Assembly (NCBI RefSeq): GCF_014257025.1
Contig: NZ_JACMSF010000012.1
Coordinates: 1-64,000, forward strand
Length of the DNA stretch: 64,000 bases
Reading direction: 5' to 3'
Origin: Streptomyces cupreus
GTDB lineage: Bacteria; Actinomycetota; Actinomycetes; Streptomycetales; Streptomycetaceae
Shown here piece after piece: positions 6,819 through 21,560 of the stretch; position 1 is the first letter of the stretch; each line of letters opens with the position of its first letter. Made by a program: the position numbers and the translations under genes. Below the pieces are notes generated by a model. That model ran no database searches and was not told where the DNA came from. It saw only the letters and a list, made by a program, of their open reading frames with translations.

Positions 6819-9800
6819 CGCGGCGGGCTCCTTCGGGGTCGTAGAGGACGGGGCTGGCGACAGTCACCGGGACCAGCTGGTCGCCCACGGGGGCGTACAG
6901 CCGCTCGCCGATGCGGTCCCGGCCGCCCTTGATCAGGGCGAGCGCGAACGTCCGGCCGAGAGCGGCGCTGCGATAGCTGGATGTGACATGGCCGAGCATG
7001 GGGACGGGCGGGGTCGGCAGGACGCCCTCGGCGATGAGGTGGGTGCCCTCCGGGAGGAAGGTGCCCGGGCCCTCGGGGAGCAGGCCGACCAGGTGCTTGC
7101 GGTCGGGGCGGGACGTGTCGGCACGGGCGTAGGACCGCTTGCCGATGAAGTCCGGCTTCTTCTTCGACACCACCCAGCTCATGCCGAGGTCCTGCGGAGT
7201 GACGGTGCCGTCGGTGTCCTGGCCGATGATCGGGTAGCCCTTCTCGGCGCGCAGGACGTGCATGGTCTCCGTGCCGTACGGGGTGATGCCGTACGGGGCG
7301 CCGGCCTCGTACACGGCCTCCCACAGGGCGAGCCCCTGCCACGGCGACACATTGATCTCGAAGGCGAGTTCACCGGAGAAGCTGATCCGGCAGACCCGGG
7401 CCTCGATGCCCGCGACGGTCGTCTCCCGCCAGGCCATGAACGGGAAGTCGTCGTTGGCCACGGCCAGTTGGGGCGCGAGCGAGGCGAGGACCTCGCGGGA
7501 CTTCGGGCCGACCAGGGCGACCGTGGCCCACTGCTCGGTCACGGAGGTGCAGTGGACCTTCAACTCGGGCCACTCGGTCTGGAGCCACTCCTCCATCCAG
7601 TCGAGTACGGCGGCGGCGTTGCCCGTCGTCGTGGTGACCAGGAAGCGGTCCGGGGCGACGCGGATGACCGTGCCGTCGTCGAAGACCATGCCGTCCGGGC
7701 GGCACATGACGCCGTAGCGGATCATGCCGACCTTCAGGGTGCTCATCATGTTGGTGTAGAGCCGGTCGAGGAAGACACCGGCGTCCGGGCCCTGCACGTC
7801 GATCTTGCCGAGGGTGGAGGCGTCCATGAAGCCCACGCTCTCGCGGGTGGCGGCGCACTCGCGCAGCACGGCGGCTTCCATGTCCTCGCCGTCCTGCGGG
7901 TAGTACCAGGGGCGCTTCCACTGGCCGACGTTCTCGAACAGGGCGCCGTGCGCGACATGCCACTCGTGGATGGCGGTGGTGCGGACCGGGTCGCTCAGCG
8001 CGCCCCGGTCGCGGCCCGCGAGGGCGGCGAAGGAGACCGGCGTGTACGGCGGGCGGAACGTGGTCGTGCCGAGTGCCGAGATGTCCACGCCGAGCAGTTC
8101 GGCGACGACACCGCTGGCCAGGACGCCGGAGGTCTTGCCCTGGTCGTTGGCGGTGCCGGCCGTCGTGTAGCGCTTGGTGTGCTCGACGGAGCGCAGACCG
8201 GCGCCGGTCGCGATGGCCAGGTCGTCGACGGTGACGTCACGCTGGAGGTCGACGAAGCAGGGGCCGTCCGTGGCGCCCGGGACGACGTACACGTGCATCG
8301 GCGGCGTCTGCCGCGGCTGCGCGGGCACCTCCGGGAGGCGGGGCGTCTCGGGCGTGTACCCCTCGGCCTCGACGGCGCGGGCACCGGCGGCCGCGCCCTG
8401 GGCCAGGACCGTGGCCTGGTCGAGGACGCCGCTCGCGCTGCCCGCGACCTCGACCTGCTGGCGGCAGGTGTCGGGGACGAAGGAGCCCAGCGTCTCGTCG
8501 TAACGCAGCTTGCCGCCGGACTGGCTGAACAGGTGCGCCACCGGGTTCCAGCCCCCGGAGACCAGCAGCAGGTCGGCGGCGAACTCCCGCTGCCCCGCGG
8601 ATTCTCCGTGCGGGGCGACCGTCACGGCGGTGAGGCGCGCGTCGCCGCCTTCCGTGCCGGTGACGGCGTGGCCGGGCAGGACTTCGATGCCCGCCGCCCT
8701 CGCGCGCTCGGCCCACTCCCCCGGTTCCGGGCGGGTGTCGACGATCGCCGTGACGGCCAGGCCTGCCGAGGCCAGGTCCAGCGCCGCCGCGTACGCGCTG
8801 TCGTTGGTCGTGAAGACGACCGCGTGGCGGCCGGGCAGGACACCGTGGCGGTTGACGTGGGTGCGGGCCGAGGAGGCCAGCATCACGCCGGGGCGGTCAT
8901 TGTTCGCGAAGGCCAGCGAACGCTCGTGGGCGCCGGTGGCGAGGACGACGCGGCGGGCGCGGATGCGCCAGACGCGTTCGCGGGAGACGTTCTCCGGGGC
9001 GTCGGCGCCGAGGTGGTTGGTGCGGCGTTCGACGGCGAGGAGATGGTTGTCGTCGTAGTAGCCGAAGACGGTGGTGCGGGGCAGGACGCGGACCTCGGGG
9101 GCGGCGTCGAGCTGTGCGGTCACCTCCCGTACCCAGTCGAGGTGTTCGGCCGTGCCCAGGAGGCTGCCGCCGGGTTCCGGCTGGTCGTCGGCGAGGATGA
9201 CACGGGCGCCGCTCCTCGCTGCCGCCGCCGCTGCCGCGAGGCCGGCCGGGCCCGCGCCCACGATCAGCAGGTCGCAGTGGGCGTGTACGGCGTCGTAGCG
9301 GGCGGGGTCCGGGGTGGTGGCGAGGCGGCCCTGGCCGGGGAGGCTACTGGCGACCAGGCCGTCGTAGAGCTCGACGGTCGTCGCGGGGAGCATCGGCTCC
9401 GGGAAGGGCTCCTCGATCTGGATGACCGCGTTGGGCTCTTCGACGCCGGCGGAGAAGATGCCGCGGGGGCGGCCGAGCTTGATGCTGGTGCCGGCCTGGA
9501 TGACGCCGCCCGCGAGGAGGGCGGAGGCGAGGGTGTCGCCGCGGTAGCCCTGGTATTCGGTGCCGTCGAAGGTGAAGGTGAGGGGGGTGTCTCGGTGGAT
9601 TCGGCCGCGGGTGGGGTGGCGGAACGGTTGGGTTGCCTCGCCCCCTGCACCCCCGCGGGGGTTGTCATTCAGCTGCGGGTGGGTGGGGGCTGGTCGCGCC
9701 GTTCCCCGCGCCCCTTCCGGGGCTGCCGCCCCAGACCCCGCTGACAGCACCGGCCTCGGTTCAAGAGTCGCCGGGCGTTCCTCTCCCGCCCGGTACACCG

Positions 9801-10038
9801 CCAGCACCTCGTTCGTCGCCGTGTCCCGTACCGCGTTGAACCAGCGGCGGCAGCCCGCCGCGTGGCTCCAGCGTTCGGCGAAGGGGCCCTTGGGGTTGTC
9901 GCGGAAGAAGAGGTAGCGGGCCCACTCCTCGTCGGAGAGGGACGCCGGGTCCTCCGGGTACGGCACGTGGGCCTGGCCGCCGTAGTGGAACTCGGCCTCG
10001 TCGCGGGGCCCGCACCACGGGCAGGGGATGAGCAGCAT
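6811..10038 (-). CDS. soxDA: Sarcosine oxidase delta-alpha fusion protein
   Basis: This 1075-residue protein begins with a complete delta subunit (residues about 1-95) with zinc ligands in MLLIPCPWCG and WSHAAGC. It continues through a proline/alanine/glycine-rich stretch (about 105-130) into a full alpha subunit. In the alpha part the N-terminal FDG domain, the FAD/NAD fold LLIVGAGPAGLAAA and the C-terminal folate-binding GcvT domain are all visible. The enzyme oxidises sarcosine to glycine and transfers the methyl carbon to THF. Delta and alpha are normally separate adjacent genes. Here the reading frame is open throughout, and the linker is encoded by an intergenic-type palindromic repeat (9649-9724). 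soxB ends 12 nt upstream. Confidence 0.88.
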   Translation of the reverse strand: MLLIPCPWCGPRDEAEFHYGGQAHVPYPEDPASLSDEEWARYLFFRDNPKGPFAERWSHAAGCRRWFNAVRDTATNEVLAVYRAGEERPATLEPRPVLSAGSGAAAPEGARGTARPAPTHPQLNDNPRGGAGGEATQPFRHPTRGRIHRDTPLTFTFDGTEYQGYRGDTLASALLAGGVIQAGTSIKLGRPRGIFSAGVEEPNAVIQIEEPFPEPMLPATTVELYDGLVASSLPGQGRLATTPDPARYDAVHAHCDLLIVGAGPAGLAAAAAAARSGARVILADDQPEPGGSLLGTAEHLDWVREVTAQLDAAPEVRVLPRTTVFGYYDDNHLLAVERRTNHLGADAPENVSRERVWRIRARRVVLATGAHERSLAFANNDRPGVMLASSARTHVNRHGVLPGRHAVVFTTNDSAYAAALDLASAGLAVTAIVDTRPEPGEWAERARAAGIEVLPGHAVTGTEGGDARLTAVTVAPHGESAGQREFAADLLLVSGGWNPVAHLFSQSGGKLRYDETLGSFVPDTCRQQVEVAGSASGVLDQATVLAQGAAAGARAVEAEGYTPETPRLPEVPAQPRQTPPMHVYVVPGATDGPCFVDLQRDVTVDDLAIATGAGLRSVEHTKRYTTAGTANDQGKTSGVLASGVVAELLGVDISALGTTTFRPPYTPVSFAALAGRDRGALSDPVRTTAIHEWHVAHGALFENVGQWKRPWYYPQDGEDMEAAVLRECAATRESVGFMDASTLGKIDVQGPDAGVFLDRLYTNMMSTLKVGMIRYGVMCRPDGMVFDDGTVIRVAPDRFLVTTTTGNAAAVLDWMEEWLQTEWPELKVHCTSVTEQWATVALVGPKSREVLASLAPQLAVANDDFPFMAWRETTVAGIEARVCRISFSGELAFEINVSPWQGLALWEAVYEAGAPYGITPYGTETMHVLRAEKGYPIIGQDTDGTVTPQDLGMSWVVSKKKPDFIGKRSYARADTSRPDRKHLVGLLPEGPGTFLPEGTHLIAEGVLPTPPVPMLGHVTSSYRSAALGRTFALALIKGGRDRIGERLYAPVGDQLVPVTVASPVLYDPEGARRDG
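9649..9724. repeat. Streptomyces intergenic-type palindromic repeat inside the soxDA reading frame
   Basis: The stretch contains the perfect palindrome ACCCCCGCGGGGGT (9649-9662). It is followed by AGCTGCGGGTGGGTGGGGG and the TGGTCGCG...GTTCCCCGCGCCCCT pattern, which I recognise as a family common between genes in Streptomyces chromosomes. It encodes roughly residues 105-130 of the soxDA product, exactly where the delta-alpha junction lies. Recognition of the family is from memory, not from a search. Confidence 0.7.
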
Positions 10039-10050
10039 GGGTTCGGCTCC

Positions 10051-11283
10051 CTAGTGGGCCACCGCGGCCGCGCCGTGCTCGTCGACGAGCGCGCCGGTGG
10101 TGAAACGGTCGAGCGAGAAGGGGGCGTTGAGGGCGTGCGGGGTGTCGTGGGCGATGGTGTGGGCGTAGACCCAGCCGACGCCGGGGGTGGCCTTGAAGCC
10201 GCCCGTTCCCCAGCCGCAGTTGAGGTAGAGGTTGTCGACGGGGCTGAGCCCGATGATCGGCGAGGCGTCGGGGCTGACGTCGACGATGCCGCCCCAGGTG
10301 CGCAGCACGTGGGCGCGGGCGAAGACCGGGAAGAGCTCCAGGGCCGCCGACATCTGCTCTTCGATGATGTGGAAGGCACCGCGCTGGGTGTACGAGTTGT
10401 ACGCGTCGATGCCCGCGCCCATCACCAGCTCGCCCTTGTGGGCCTGGCTGACGTACACGTGGACCGCGTTGGACATGACCACCGTGGGGTGCACCGGCTC
10501 CAGGAGCTCCGACACCAGGGCCTGCAACGGGTGGCTCTGGACGGGGAGTTCGATGCCCGCCATGGCGGCGAGGACCGAGGTGTGGCCCGCCGAGCAGAGC
10601 GCCACCTTGCCGGCCGCGATCGGGCCGAGGTTCGTCCGGACACCCACCACTCGGTTGCCGACCACGTCGAGGCCGGTGACCTCGCAGTTCTGGATGATGT
10701 CGATGCCCGCGGCGTCCGCCGAGCGCGCCAGGCCCCAGGCGACGTAGTCGTGCTTGGCGATGCCCGCGCGAGGCTGGTACGTGGCGCCCAGGACCGGGTA
10801 GCGCACGTCCTGGGAGATGTTGACGATCGGGCAGACTTCCTTGACGCCGTCCGCGTCCAGCCACTCCGCGTCCACGCCGTTGAGGCGGTTCGCCTCCACG
10901 CGGCGCACGCTGTCGCGGACGTCCTGGAGGCTGTGGGCCAGGTTCAGCACGCCTCGCTGGGAGAACAGGATCGGGTAGTCCAGCTCCTCCGCCAGGCCCT
11001 CCCAGAGCTTGAGCGCGTGCTCGTAGATGCCGGCGCTCTCGTCCCACAGGTAGTTGGAGCGGATGATCGTGGTGTTGCGGGCCATGTTGCCGCCCGCGAG
11101 CCAGCCCTTCTCCAGCACCGCGACATTGGTGATGCCGTGGTTCCTGGCGAGGTAGTGCGCGGTGGCCAGGCCGTGTCCGCCGCCACCGACGATCACTACG
11201 TCGTACGACCGCTTGGGCTCGGGATTGCGCCACAGGAAATCGGGGTGGTCGGGGAGGTCGGCGCCGGGGGTGCGGAGGCTCAT
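10051..11283 (-). CDS. soxB: Sarcosine oxidase beta subunit
   Basis: This 410-residue flavoprotein carries the N-terminal FAD fold [17 protein letters not shown] (about 29-45). RAGIAKHD around residue 178 holds a histidine that may be the covalent-flavin ligand known for this subunit. Beta binds sarcosine and performs the amine oxidation; electrons reach oxygen through the flavins of the alpha/beta complex. ATG 11283 has a GGAGA-type RBS. The gene lies between folD and soxDA in one leftward operon, and its length is normal for the family. Confidence 0.95.
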   Translation of the reverse strand: MSLRTPGADLPDHPDFLWRNPEPKRSYDVVIVGGGGHGLATAHYLARNHGITNVAVLEKGWLAGGNMARNTTIIRSNYLWDESAGIYEHALKLWEGLAEELDYPILFSQRGVLNLAHSLQDVRDSVRRVEANRLNGVDAEWLDADGVKEVCPIVNISQDVRYPVLGATYQPRAGIAKHDYVAWGLARSADAAGIDIIQNCEVTGLDVVGNRVVGVRTNLGPIAAGKVALCSAGHTSVLAAMAGIELPVQSHPLQALVSELLEPVHPTVVMSNAVHVYVSQAHKGELVMGAGIDAYNSYTQRGAFHIIEEQMSAALELFPVFARAHVLRTWGGIVDVSPDASPIIGLSPVDNLYLNCGWGTGGFKATPGVGWVYAHTIAHDTPHALNAPFSLDRFTTGALVDEHGAAAVAH

Positions 11284-11314
11284 CGGACGTCTCCGTTGCT
11301 GGGCAGGGACAGGT

Positions 11315-12175
11315 TCATACGGCGTTCGCGTTCCTCTCGGCGGCCTCGACGACGTTGGCCAGCAACATCGCCCGGGTCATGGGGCCCACACCGCCGGGCA
11401 TGGGGGCGATCCAGCCGGCGACCTGGGCGGCGTCCGGGTGGATGTCGCCGACCAGGCCCTGGTCGGTGCGGGTGATGCCGACGTCCAGGACCGCGGCGCC
11501 GGGGCGCAGCATGTCCTTGGTGACCAGTCCGGGCGAGCCGGCGGCGGCGATGACGATGTCCGCCTCGCGTACATGCCAGGCCAGGCCCTTGGTGCCGGTG
11601 TGGCACAGGGTGACGGTGGCGTTCTCGGAGCGGCGGGTGAGGAGGAGACCGATGGGGCGGCCTACCGTGATGCCCCGGCCGATCACGCACACCCGTGCGC
11701 CCGCGAGGGGCACCTCATGGCGGCGGAGCAGTTCGACGATGCCGCGCGGGGTGCACGGCAGCGGTGCCTCGACCCCCAGGGTGAGCCGGCCGAGGTTGAC
11801 GGGGTGCAGGCCGTCGGCGTCCTTGGCCGGGTCCATGCGTTCCAGTACGGCGCCCGCGTCCAGGTGGCGCGGCAGCGGGAGCTGGACGATGTAGCCCGTG
11901 CAGGCCGGGTCGGCGTTGAGCTCGTCGATCGTCTCCTCGACCTGCCGCTGGGAGGCGTCGGCGGGCAGGTCCCGGCGGATGGAGGCGATGCCGACCTGCG
12001 CGCAGTCGCGGTGCTTTCCGGCGACGTAGGCATGGCTGCCGGGGTCGTCGCCGACCAGGACGGTGCCGAGGCCCGGCGGGCGGCCGTCCGTGGCCGTCAA
12101 CTTGGCCACGCGCTCCGCGAGTTCGCGGCGGATGCCGGCGGCGGTCGCCTTGCCGTCGAGTGTCTGCGCAGTCAT
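11315..12175 (-). CDS. folD: Methylenetetrahydrofolate dehydrogenase/cyclohydrolase
   Basis: This 286-residue enzyme converts 5,10-methylene-THF to 10-formyl-THF. The FolD signatures are visible: the catalytic YVAGKHRDC segment (the usual YxxxK lysine), [16 protein letters not shown] and the NADP site [11 protein letters not shown], with [11 protein letters not shown] near the end. I start it at ATG 12175, 13 nt after the stop of the dimethylglycine oxidase, because the upstream extension of the frame lies inside that gene. Its position fits use of the methylene-THF made by both demethylating oxidases. Its 10-formyl-THF product would feed PurU. Confidence 0.95.
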   Translation of the reverse strand: MTAQTLDGKATAAGIRRELAERVAKLTATDGRPPGLGTVLVGDDPGSHAYVAGKHRDCAQVGIASIRRDLPADASQRQVEETIDELNADPACTGYIVQLPLPRHLDAGAVLERMDPAKDADGLHPVNLGRLTLGVEAPLPCTPRGIVELLRRHEVPLAGARVCVIGRGITVGRPIGLLLTRRSENATVTLCHTGTKGLAWHVREADIVIAAAGSPGLVTKDMLRPGAAVLDVGITRTDQGLVGDIHPDAAQVAGWIAPMPGGVGPMTRAMLLANVVEAAERNANAV

Positions 12176-12188
12176 CGTCTTCCCTCGG

Positions 12189-14681
<2,493 letters not shown>

Positions 14682-14754
14682 TCAATGTGCCTGCCGTGCA
14701 GGTGGGTGTCAAGAGGTGCGGTGACGTCGGACAAAGGCCTGGAAAAACACGAAT

Positions 14755-14796
14755 GCCCGGCGGGCGGTGCGCGTCCGTGCACACCGCCCACCGGGC
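14755..14796 (-). terminator. Hairpin terminator after the ABC transporter operon
   Basis: The 15-nt arms GCCCGGCGGGCGGTG (14755-14769) and CACCGCCCACCGGGC (14782-14796) pair with one mismatch around a 12-nt loop. They lie 12 nt beyond the stop of the substrate-binding protein. The element is GC-rich with no clear U tract, as is common in Streptomyces. Confidence 0.75.
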
Positions 14797-14808
14797 TCGG
14801 TGAGGGGC

Positions 14809-15795
14809 CTACTTGATCCAGGCCTCCACCTTGTCGCGGTTGGCCTCGACCCACTTCTCGGCCGCGGCCTCGGGGGTCATCTTGTCCACCGCGATGTACT
14901 TCGCCACGACGTTCTGGTCGTCGTTGGTCCAGGTGAAGTTCTTCACCAGGTCATAGGCGGGGCTGCCGGACTTGGCGAACTTCGCGCTGACGATCTTGTC
15001 CAGCTTGTACACGGGGTAGTCGCAGTTGACCTTCTCGGGGTCGGCGTCACAGCCGTCCTTGTACTCGGGCAGCTTGACCTTCTCCAGAGGCACCTCGGAC
15101 ATGAACCACTGCGGCTCGTAGAAGTAGCCGATCACCCATTCCTTGTCCTTCTCCGCCTTGCGGAAGGCCTGGATGAGCGCGGTCTCGCTGCCCGCGTACA
15201 CGACCTTGTAGTCCAGCTTCAGGTTCTTCACCAGCGACTCGTCGTTGGTGACGAACGACGGGTCGCCGTCGAGGAGCTGGCCCTTGCCGCCGGACTCGGA
15301 CGTCTTGAACTCGGCCGCGTACTTGTTGAGGTTGTTCCAGTCGAGGATGTCCGGGTGCTCCTTGGCCAGCCACGGCGGCACGTACCAGCCGATCAGGCCT
15401 TCGTTGCCGGTCGGGCCGGCGTCGACGGCGGTCTTCTGGTCGGTGATGTACTTCTTCTTCAGGTCGTCGTGGCCCCAGTTCTCGACGACTGCGTCCACCT
15501 CGCCCGTGCCGAAGCCCTGCCAGGCGATCTCCTCCTTCAGGTCCTTCTGGGTGACCTTGCAGCCGAGGTCGTTCTCCGCGACGTACGCGATGACCGCCGC
15601 GTTGGCCTCGTAGCCCACCCACGGGTTGACCGCGAGGTTGAAGGTGCCGCACTTGCCGGATCCGCCCGAGCCGCCGGCGTCCGAGGAGCTGTCACCGACC
15701 TTCGCACCACCGCAGGCGGAGAGGGTCAGTCCGATAACAGCTACGCCCGCTATGCCGGCCGCGCCGACTCTCCACTGTCTTGCTTGCCTTGCCAT
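14809..15795 (-). CDS. Glycine betaine ABC transporter substrate-binding lipoprotein
   Basis: This 328-residue protein starts with a lipoprotein signal (charged MARQARQWR, hydrophobic stretch, lipobox LSAC with Cys28) followed by a Gly/Ser-rich linker. The mature part resembles the OpuAC/ProX family: NLAVNPWVGYEANA, WQGFGTGEVDAVVENWGHDD and several tryptophans that could form the aromatic cage for a quaternary amine. It delivers betaine-like substrates to the permease encoded just upstream. It is the last gene of the leftward operon BADH-ATPase-permease-binding protein and is followed by a terminator hairpin. Choline or carnitine remain possible ligands. Confidence 0.9.
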   Translation of the reverse strand: MARQARQWRVGAAGIAGVAVIGLTLSACGGAKVGDSSSDAGGSGGSGKCGTFNLAVNPWVGYEANAAVIAYVAENDLGCKVTQKDLKEEIAWQGFGTGEVDAVVENWGHDDLKKKYITDQKTAVDAGPTGNEGLIGWYVPPWLAKEHPDILDWNNLNKYAAEFKTSESGGKGQLLDGDPSFVTNDESLVKNLKLDYKVVYAGSETALIQAFRKAEKDKEWVIGYFYEPQWFMSEVPLEKVKLPEYKDGCDADPEKVNCDYPVYKLDKIVSAKFAKSGSPAYDLVKNFTWTNDDQNVVAKYIAVDKMTPEAAAEKWVEANRDKVEAWIK

Positions 15796-15808
15796 GGTCA
15801 GTTGCTCC

Positions 15809-17817
15809 TTACGCGCTGGTACGCCGCGCCGCTGCCTGAGTGATCCGGTCGAACATGACTCCGAGAAGGACGATGGCGAGCCCTGCGGCGAGCCCCTTCC
15901 CGAACAGCTGTCCCTGAGAGAAGCCGGCCACGACGTCGTAGCCGAGGGCGCCGGCGCCTACCAGGCCGCCGACCACAACCATCGACAGCACGTAGATCAG
16001 GCCCTGGTTGGTCGCGAGAGTCAGGGCGCCGCGTGCCATCGGCAGTTGAACCTTGGTGATGATCTGCCAGGTGTTGCACCCGGCGGAGGTGGCCGCCTCC
16101 ACGGTCGTCGCGGGTACGTTCCGCACACCGTCCGCGATGATCTTCATGGCGACGGGAGCCGCGTAGACGATGGCCGCGACGATCGCCGTGAAGCGGGTCG
16201 CGCCGAACAGCGCGAGGAACGGCACGAGATAGACGAACGGCGGCATGACCTGTGCCGCGTCCAGGCTGGGCCGCAGCATCCGGTCCACGAGCGCGCTGCG
16301 CCCCATCCACACGCCGAAGACGATGCCGAGCAGCATCACGAGAATCGTGGCGACGACGGTCGACGCGAGCGTCGTCATGGCGTCCGACCACACCCCGGTG
16401 CCGATCAGCACGCCCACGCACACCGTCGTGGTGATGCCGGCGCGCGGGCCGCCGAGGACGACGCCGAGCGCGATCAGCACGGCGCCGACGAGCCACCACG
16501 GGGAGTCGGTGAGCAGGGACTGGAACGGGTTGAGCAGCCCGTTGGTGATGACGTCGCGGATGGCGTTGGTGAGGCCCGCGAGGTTGTCCTGCACCCAGGT
16601 CGTCGCGGTGTCGGCCGCGCTCGCGATGGAGCTTCCGACACCGCCCTCACCGGGGAACTCCGCCGCCCATATGTAGGTGTGCGACAGGTAGATCAGGACG
16701 GCTGTCACCGCCGCGCCCGCGCCAAGCAGCGGCCGCCGCCAGGCGAGGAAGCGGTTCTTCGAGCGCCGGGCCTCCTCCTCGCGCGCGCTGGCCGCGGTGG
16801 TGACCCGGTCGAGGACGATCGCCATGACGACGATGGACAGGCCCGCGTTGAAGGCGGTGCCCACGTCGAGGGACTGGAGCGCCTGGACGACGGTCTTGCC
16901 GAGGCCGGGCGCGTCGATCAGGGCGGCGATGGTCACCATGGCCAGGGCGGCCATGATGGTCTGGTTGACGCCCATCACCACGGTTCGCTTGGACATCGGC
17001 AGCAGGACCTTCAGCAGGGCCTGCCGGCGCGTCGCGCCCAGCGAGTCGGCCGCCTCCACCGTCGTCTGCGGCACGGTACGGATGGCGTGCGCGGTGATAC
17101 GGATCGCGGGCGGTGCCGCGTAGATCACCGTGGCGATGGTGGCGGAGGCTCCGCCGATGAGGAAGAACAGCGTCAGCGGGGCCAGATAGACGAAGGTCGG
17201 CATCGTCTGCATGAAGTCCAGCAGGGGCGTGACGATCCGGTTGAACCGGTCGGACAGCCCCGCCCACACGCCCAGCGGGATCGCGAACAGCAGCGCCACG
17301 AAGACTGCGGAGACGGTGAGCGCCAGGGTGTCCATGCTCTCCTGCCACAGGCCCTGCAGGCCCAGGAAGGTGAAGCCGGCCACTGCCAGCAGCGCGACCC
17401 GCCAGTTGCCCACGGCCCAGGAGACATAGCCGGCGATGCCGACGACTCCGAGCCAGCCGATCTGCGGGACGGGCCGGTCGGCGGACGGCTGTGAGATCAG
17501 CTCCTGGACGAAGGTCACCAGCGAGTCGATGACCAGGCGGATCTCGTTGAAGAAGTAGAGGAAGAGCGGGTTGGAGTTGCGGTTCGCGCCGATGGAGTCG
17601 TTGACGTCGTTGAACCACCGGTGCAGATCGGTCAGGTCGGCCGCCGCCAGGGCGAGGGTCTGCTTGCCGCGCAGCAGGGCGAACAGCACCAGCCAGACGA
17701 CCAGGATGGCGCCGATCACCATGGACCGGCTGATCTTGCGCACGCTCCTGGCGGGAGCGGGCGGCTCGACGGCCCCTGTCTTCTGCGGTTTCTCGGTCTT
17801 CTCCATGGCGACGGTCA

Positions 17818-17818
<1 letters not shown>
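15809..17818 (-). CDS. Glycine betaine ABC transporter permease, two permease domains in one chain
   Basis: This 669-residue membrane protein contains two BPD permease modules in tandem. Each has the EAA-type loop: ASLGATRRQALLKVLLP-like around residue 270 (here ADSLGATRRQ) and ATSAGCNTWQIITKVQLP around 575. The two halves also share the repeat MxTxPxFVYLxPL, as MQTMPTFVYLAPL and AQVMPPFVYLVPF. Most OpuAB-type permeases have one such domain and pair as homodimers, so this chain supplies both halves. The start is taken as ATG 17818, overlapping the ATPase stop as TGATG. Membrane protein of the betaine importer. Confidence 0.9.
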
Positions 17819-20393
<2,575 letters not shown>

Positions 20394-20418
20394 GCGACGA
20401 GCCTTTCAATGGAATTTC

Positions 20419-20454
20419 GTTGCGCATCGTGCACCCGATTGCTTGTGGTGGAAC
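20419..20454 (-). promoter_or_regulatory. Tandem 17-bp operator unit E
   Basis: GTTGCGCATCGTGCACC (20419-20435) and ATTGCTTGTGGTGGAAC (20438-20454), 19 bp apart, lie 25 nt upstream of the BADH start. A second unit (F) serves the divergent purU. Confidence 0.68.
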
Positions 20455-20561
20455 ACCCTGGCGAATGTGCAGACCGGCGTCAAGGGGTTGGCCGGTGACG
20501 ATTTGGCCATGCGATCACTTACCCACCCACCCTTGACCGCAAGCGGCACCGAGCCGACCAT

Positions 20562-20597
20562 GTTGCGTATCGCTCACCATGTTGTGCAATACGCACC
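20562..20597 (+). promoter_or_regulatory. Tandem 17-bp operator unit F
   Basis: GTTGCGTATCGCTCACC (20562-20578) and GTTGTGCAATACGCACC (20581-20597), 19 bp apart, end four bases before the GGAGG ribosome binding site of purU (20601-20605). Confidence 0.72.
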
Positions 20598-20611
20598 GAC
20601 GGAGGCCGCCC

Positions 20612-21484
20612 ATGTCCCCCCGACCCCGCCCTGGCCGTGAGTACGTCCTGACCCTCTCCTGTCCCGACAGCGCGGGACTGGTCCACGCCGTGAGCGGCTT
20701 TCTCGTCAGGAACTCCGGCAACATCCTGGAAAGCCAGCAGTTCGACGACCGACTTCAGGGTCGCTTCTTCATGCGGGTCCACTTCGACGTTTCCGATCCG
20801 AACGTCGAACTGGAAAGTCTGCGTTACCGTTTCGGCCCCGTGGCCCAGGCCTACGGCATCTCCTGGGCCCTGAGCGAGGCGGCCACGCCGACCCGGACGC
20901 TGATCATGGTGTCCAAGTTCGGCCACTGCCTGAACGACCTGCTCTTCCGCCGGCGCACCGGGGCCCTCAACATCGAGATCCCGGCGATCGTCTCCAACCA
21001 CCGGGACTTCGAGAAACTCGCGGAGACCTACGGCATCCCCTTCCACCACATCCCGGTGACCAAGGACACCAAGCCGGAGGCCGAGGCGCGTCTGCTGGAG
21101 CTGGTACGCGATCTGGACATCGACCTCGTGGTGCTGGCCCGCTACATGCAGATCCTCTCCGACGACCTGTGCAAGCAGCTGGAGGGCCGCGCCATCAACA
21201 TCCACCACTCCTTCCTCCCCAGTTTCAAGGGCGCACGCCCCTACGACCAGGCCTACGAGCGCGGAGTCAAGCTCGTCGGCGCGACGGCGCACTATGTGAC
21301 CTCGGACCTGGACGAAGGGCAGATCATCGAGCAGGACGTGGTCCGGGTGGACCACTCCCTCGACCCCGGCGACCTGGTCACGGTCGGCCGGGACGTCGAG
21401 GCGCAGGTGCTCGCACACGCCGTGAAGTGGCACAGCGAGAGCCGCGTGATGGTGGACGGCAACCGCACGGTGGTCTTCCGCTGA
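20612..21484 (+). CDS. purU: Formyltetrahydrofolate deformylase
   Basis: This 290-residue protein has an N-terminal ACT domain (YVLTLSCPDSAGLVHAVSGF, residues 11-30) and a formyltransferase-like catalytic domain with NIHHSFLPSFKGARPY and GATAHYVTSDLDEGQIIEQD. It hydrolyses 10-formyl-THF to formate and THF. In this setting it would recycle THF loaded by dimethylglycine and sarcosine oxidation through FolD. I chose ATG 20612 because GGAGG sits 6 nt upstream and the next upstream start lies inside operator F. A broken copy is at 4442-5060. A terminator hairpin follows. Confidence 0.95.
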   Translation: MSPRPRPGREYVLTLSCPDSAGLVHAVSGFLVRNSGNILESQQFDDRLQGRFFMRVHFDVSDPNVELESLRYRFGPVAQAYGISWALSEAATPTRTLIMVSKFGHCLNDLLFRRRTGALNIEIPAIVSNHRDFEKLAETYGIPFHHIPVTKDTKPEAEARLLELVRDLDIDLVVLARYMQILSDDLCKQLEGRAINIHHSFLPSFKGARPYDQAYERGVKLVGATAHYVTSDLDEGQIIEQDVVRVDHSLDPGDLVTVGRDVEAQVLAHAVKWHSESRVMVDGNRTVVFR

Positions 21485-21498
21485 GCGCACCCACAGGG

Positions 21499-21527
21499 GG
21501 GCGGGACCGGGTTCCGGTCCCGCCCTT
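21499..21527 (+). terminator. Terminator after purU
   Basis: Perfect 12-nt arms GGGCGGGACCGG and CCGGTCCCGCCC around GTT are followed by TTGTC. The hairpin lies between the converging purU and hydrolase genes and may act in both directions. Confidence 0.85.
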
Positions 21528-21560
21528 GTCGTATACGACCCCGGGCGCGCCGCCCCGCGG

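Noticed and set aside
6334..9744. Open frame of 1136 codons opposite the sarcosine oxidase genes
   Set aside because: It is antisense to soxG and soxDA, rich in Arg/Gly/Val/Asp repeats with no recognisable motif. The sense frames carry clear family signatures. It is an effect of high GC.
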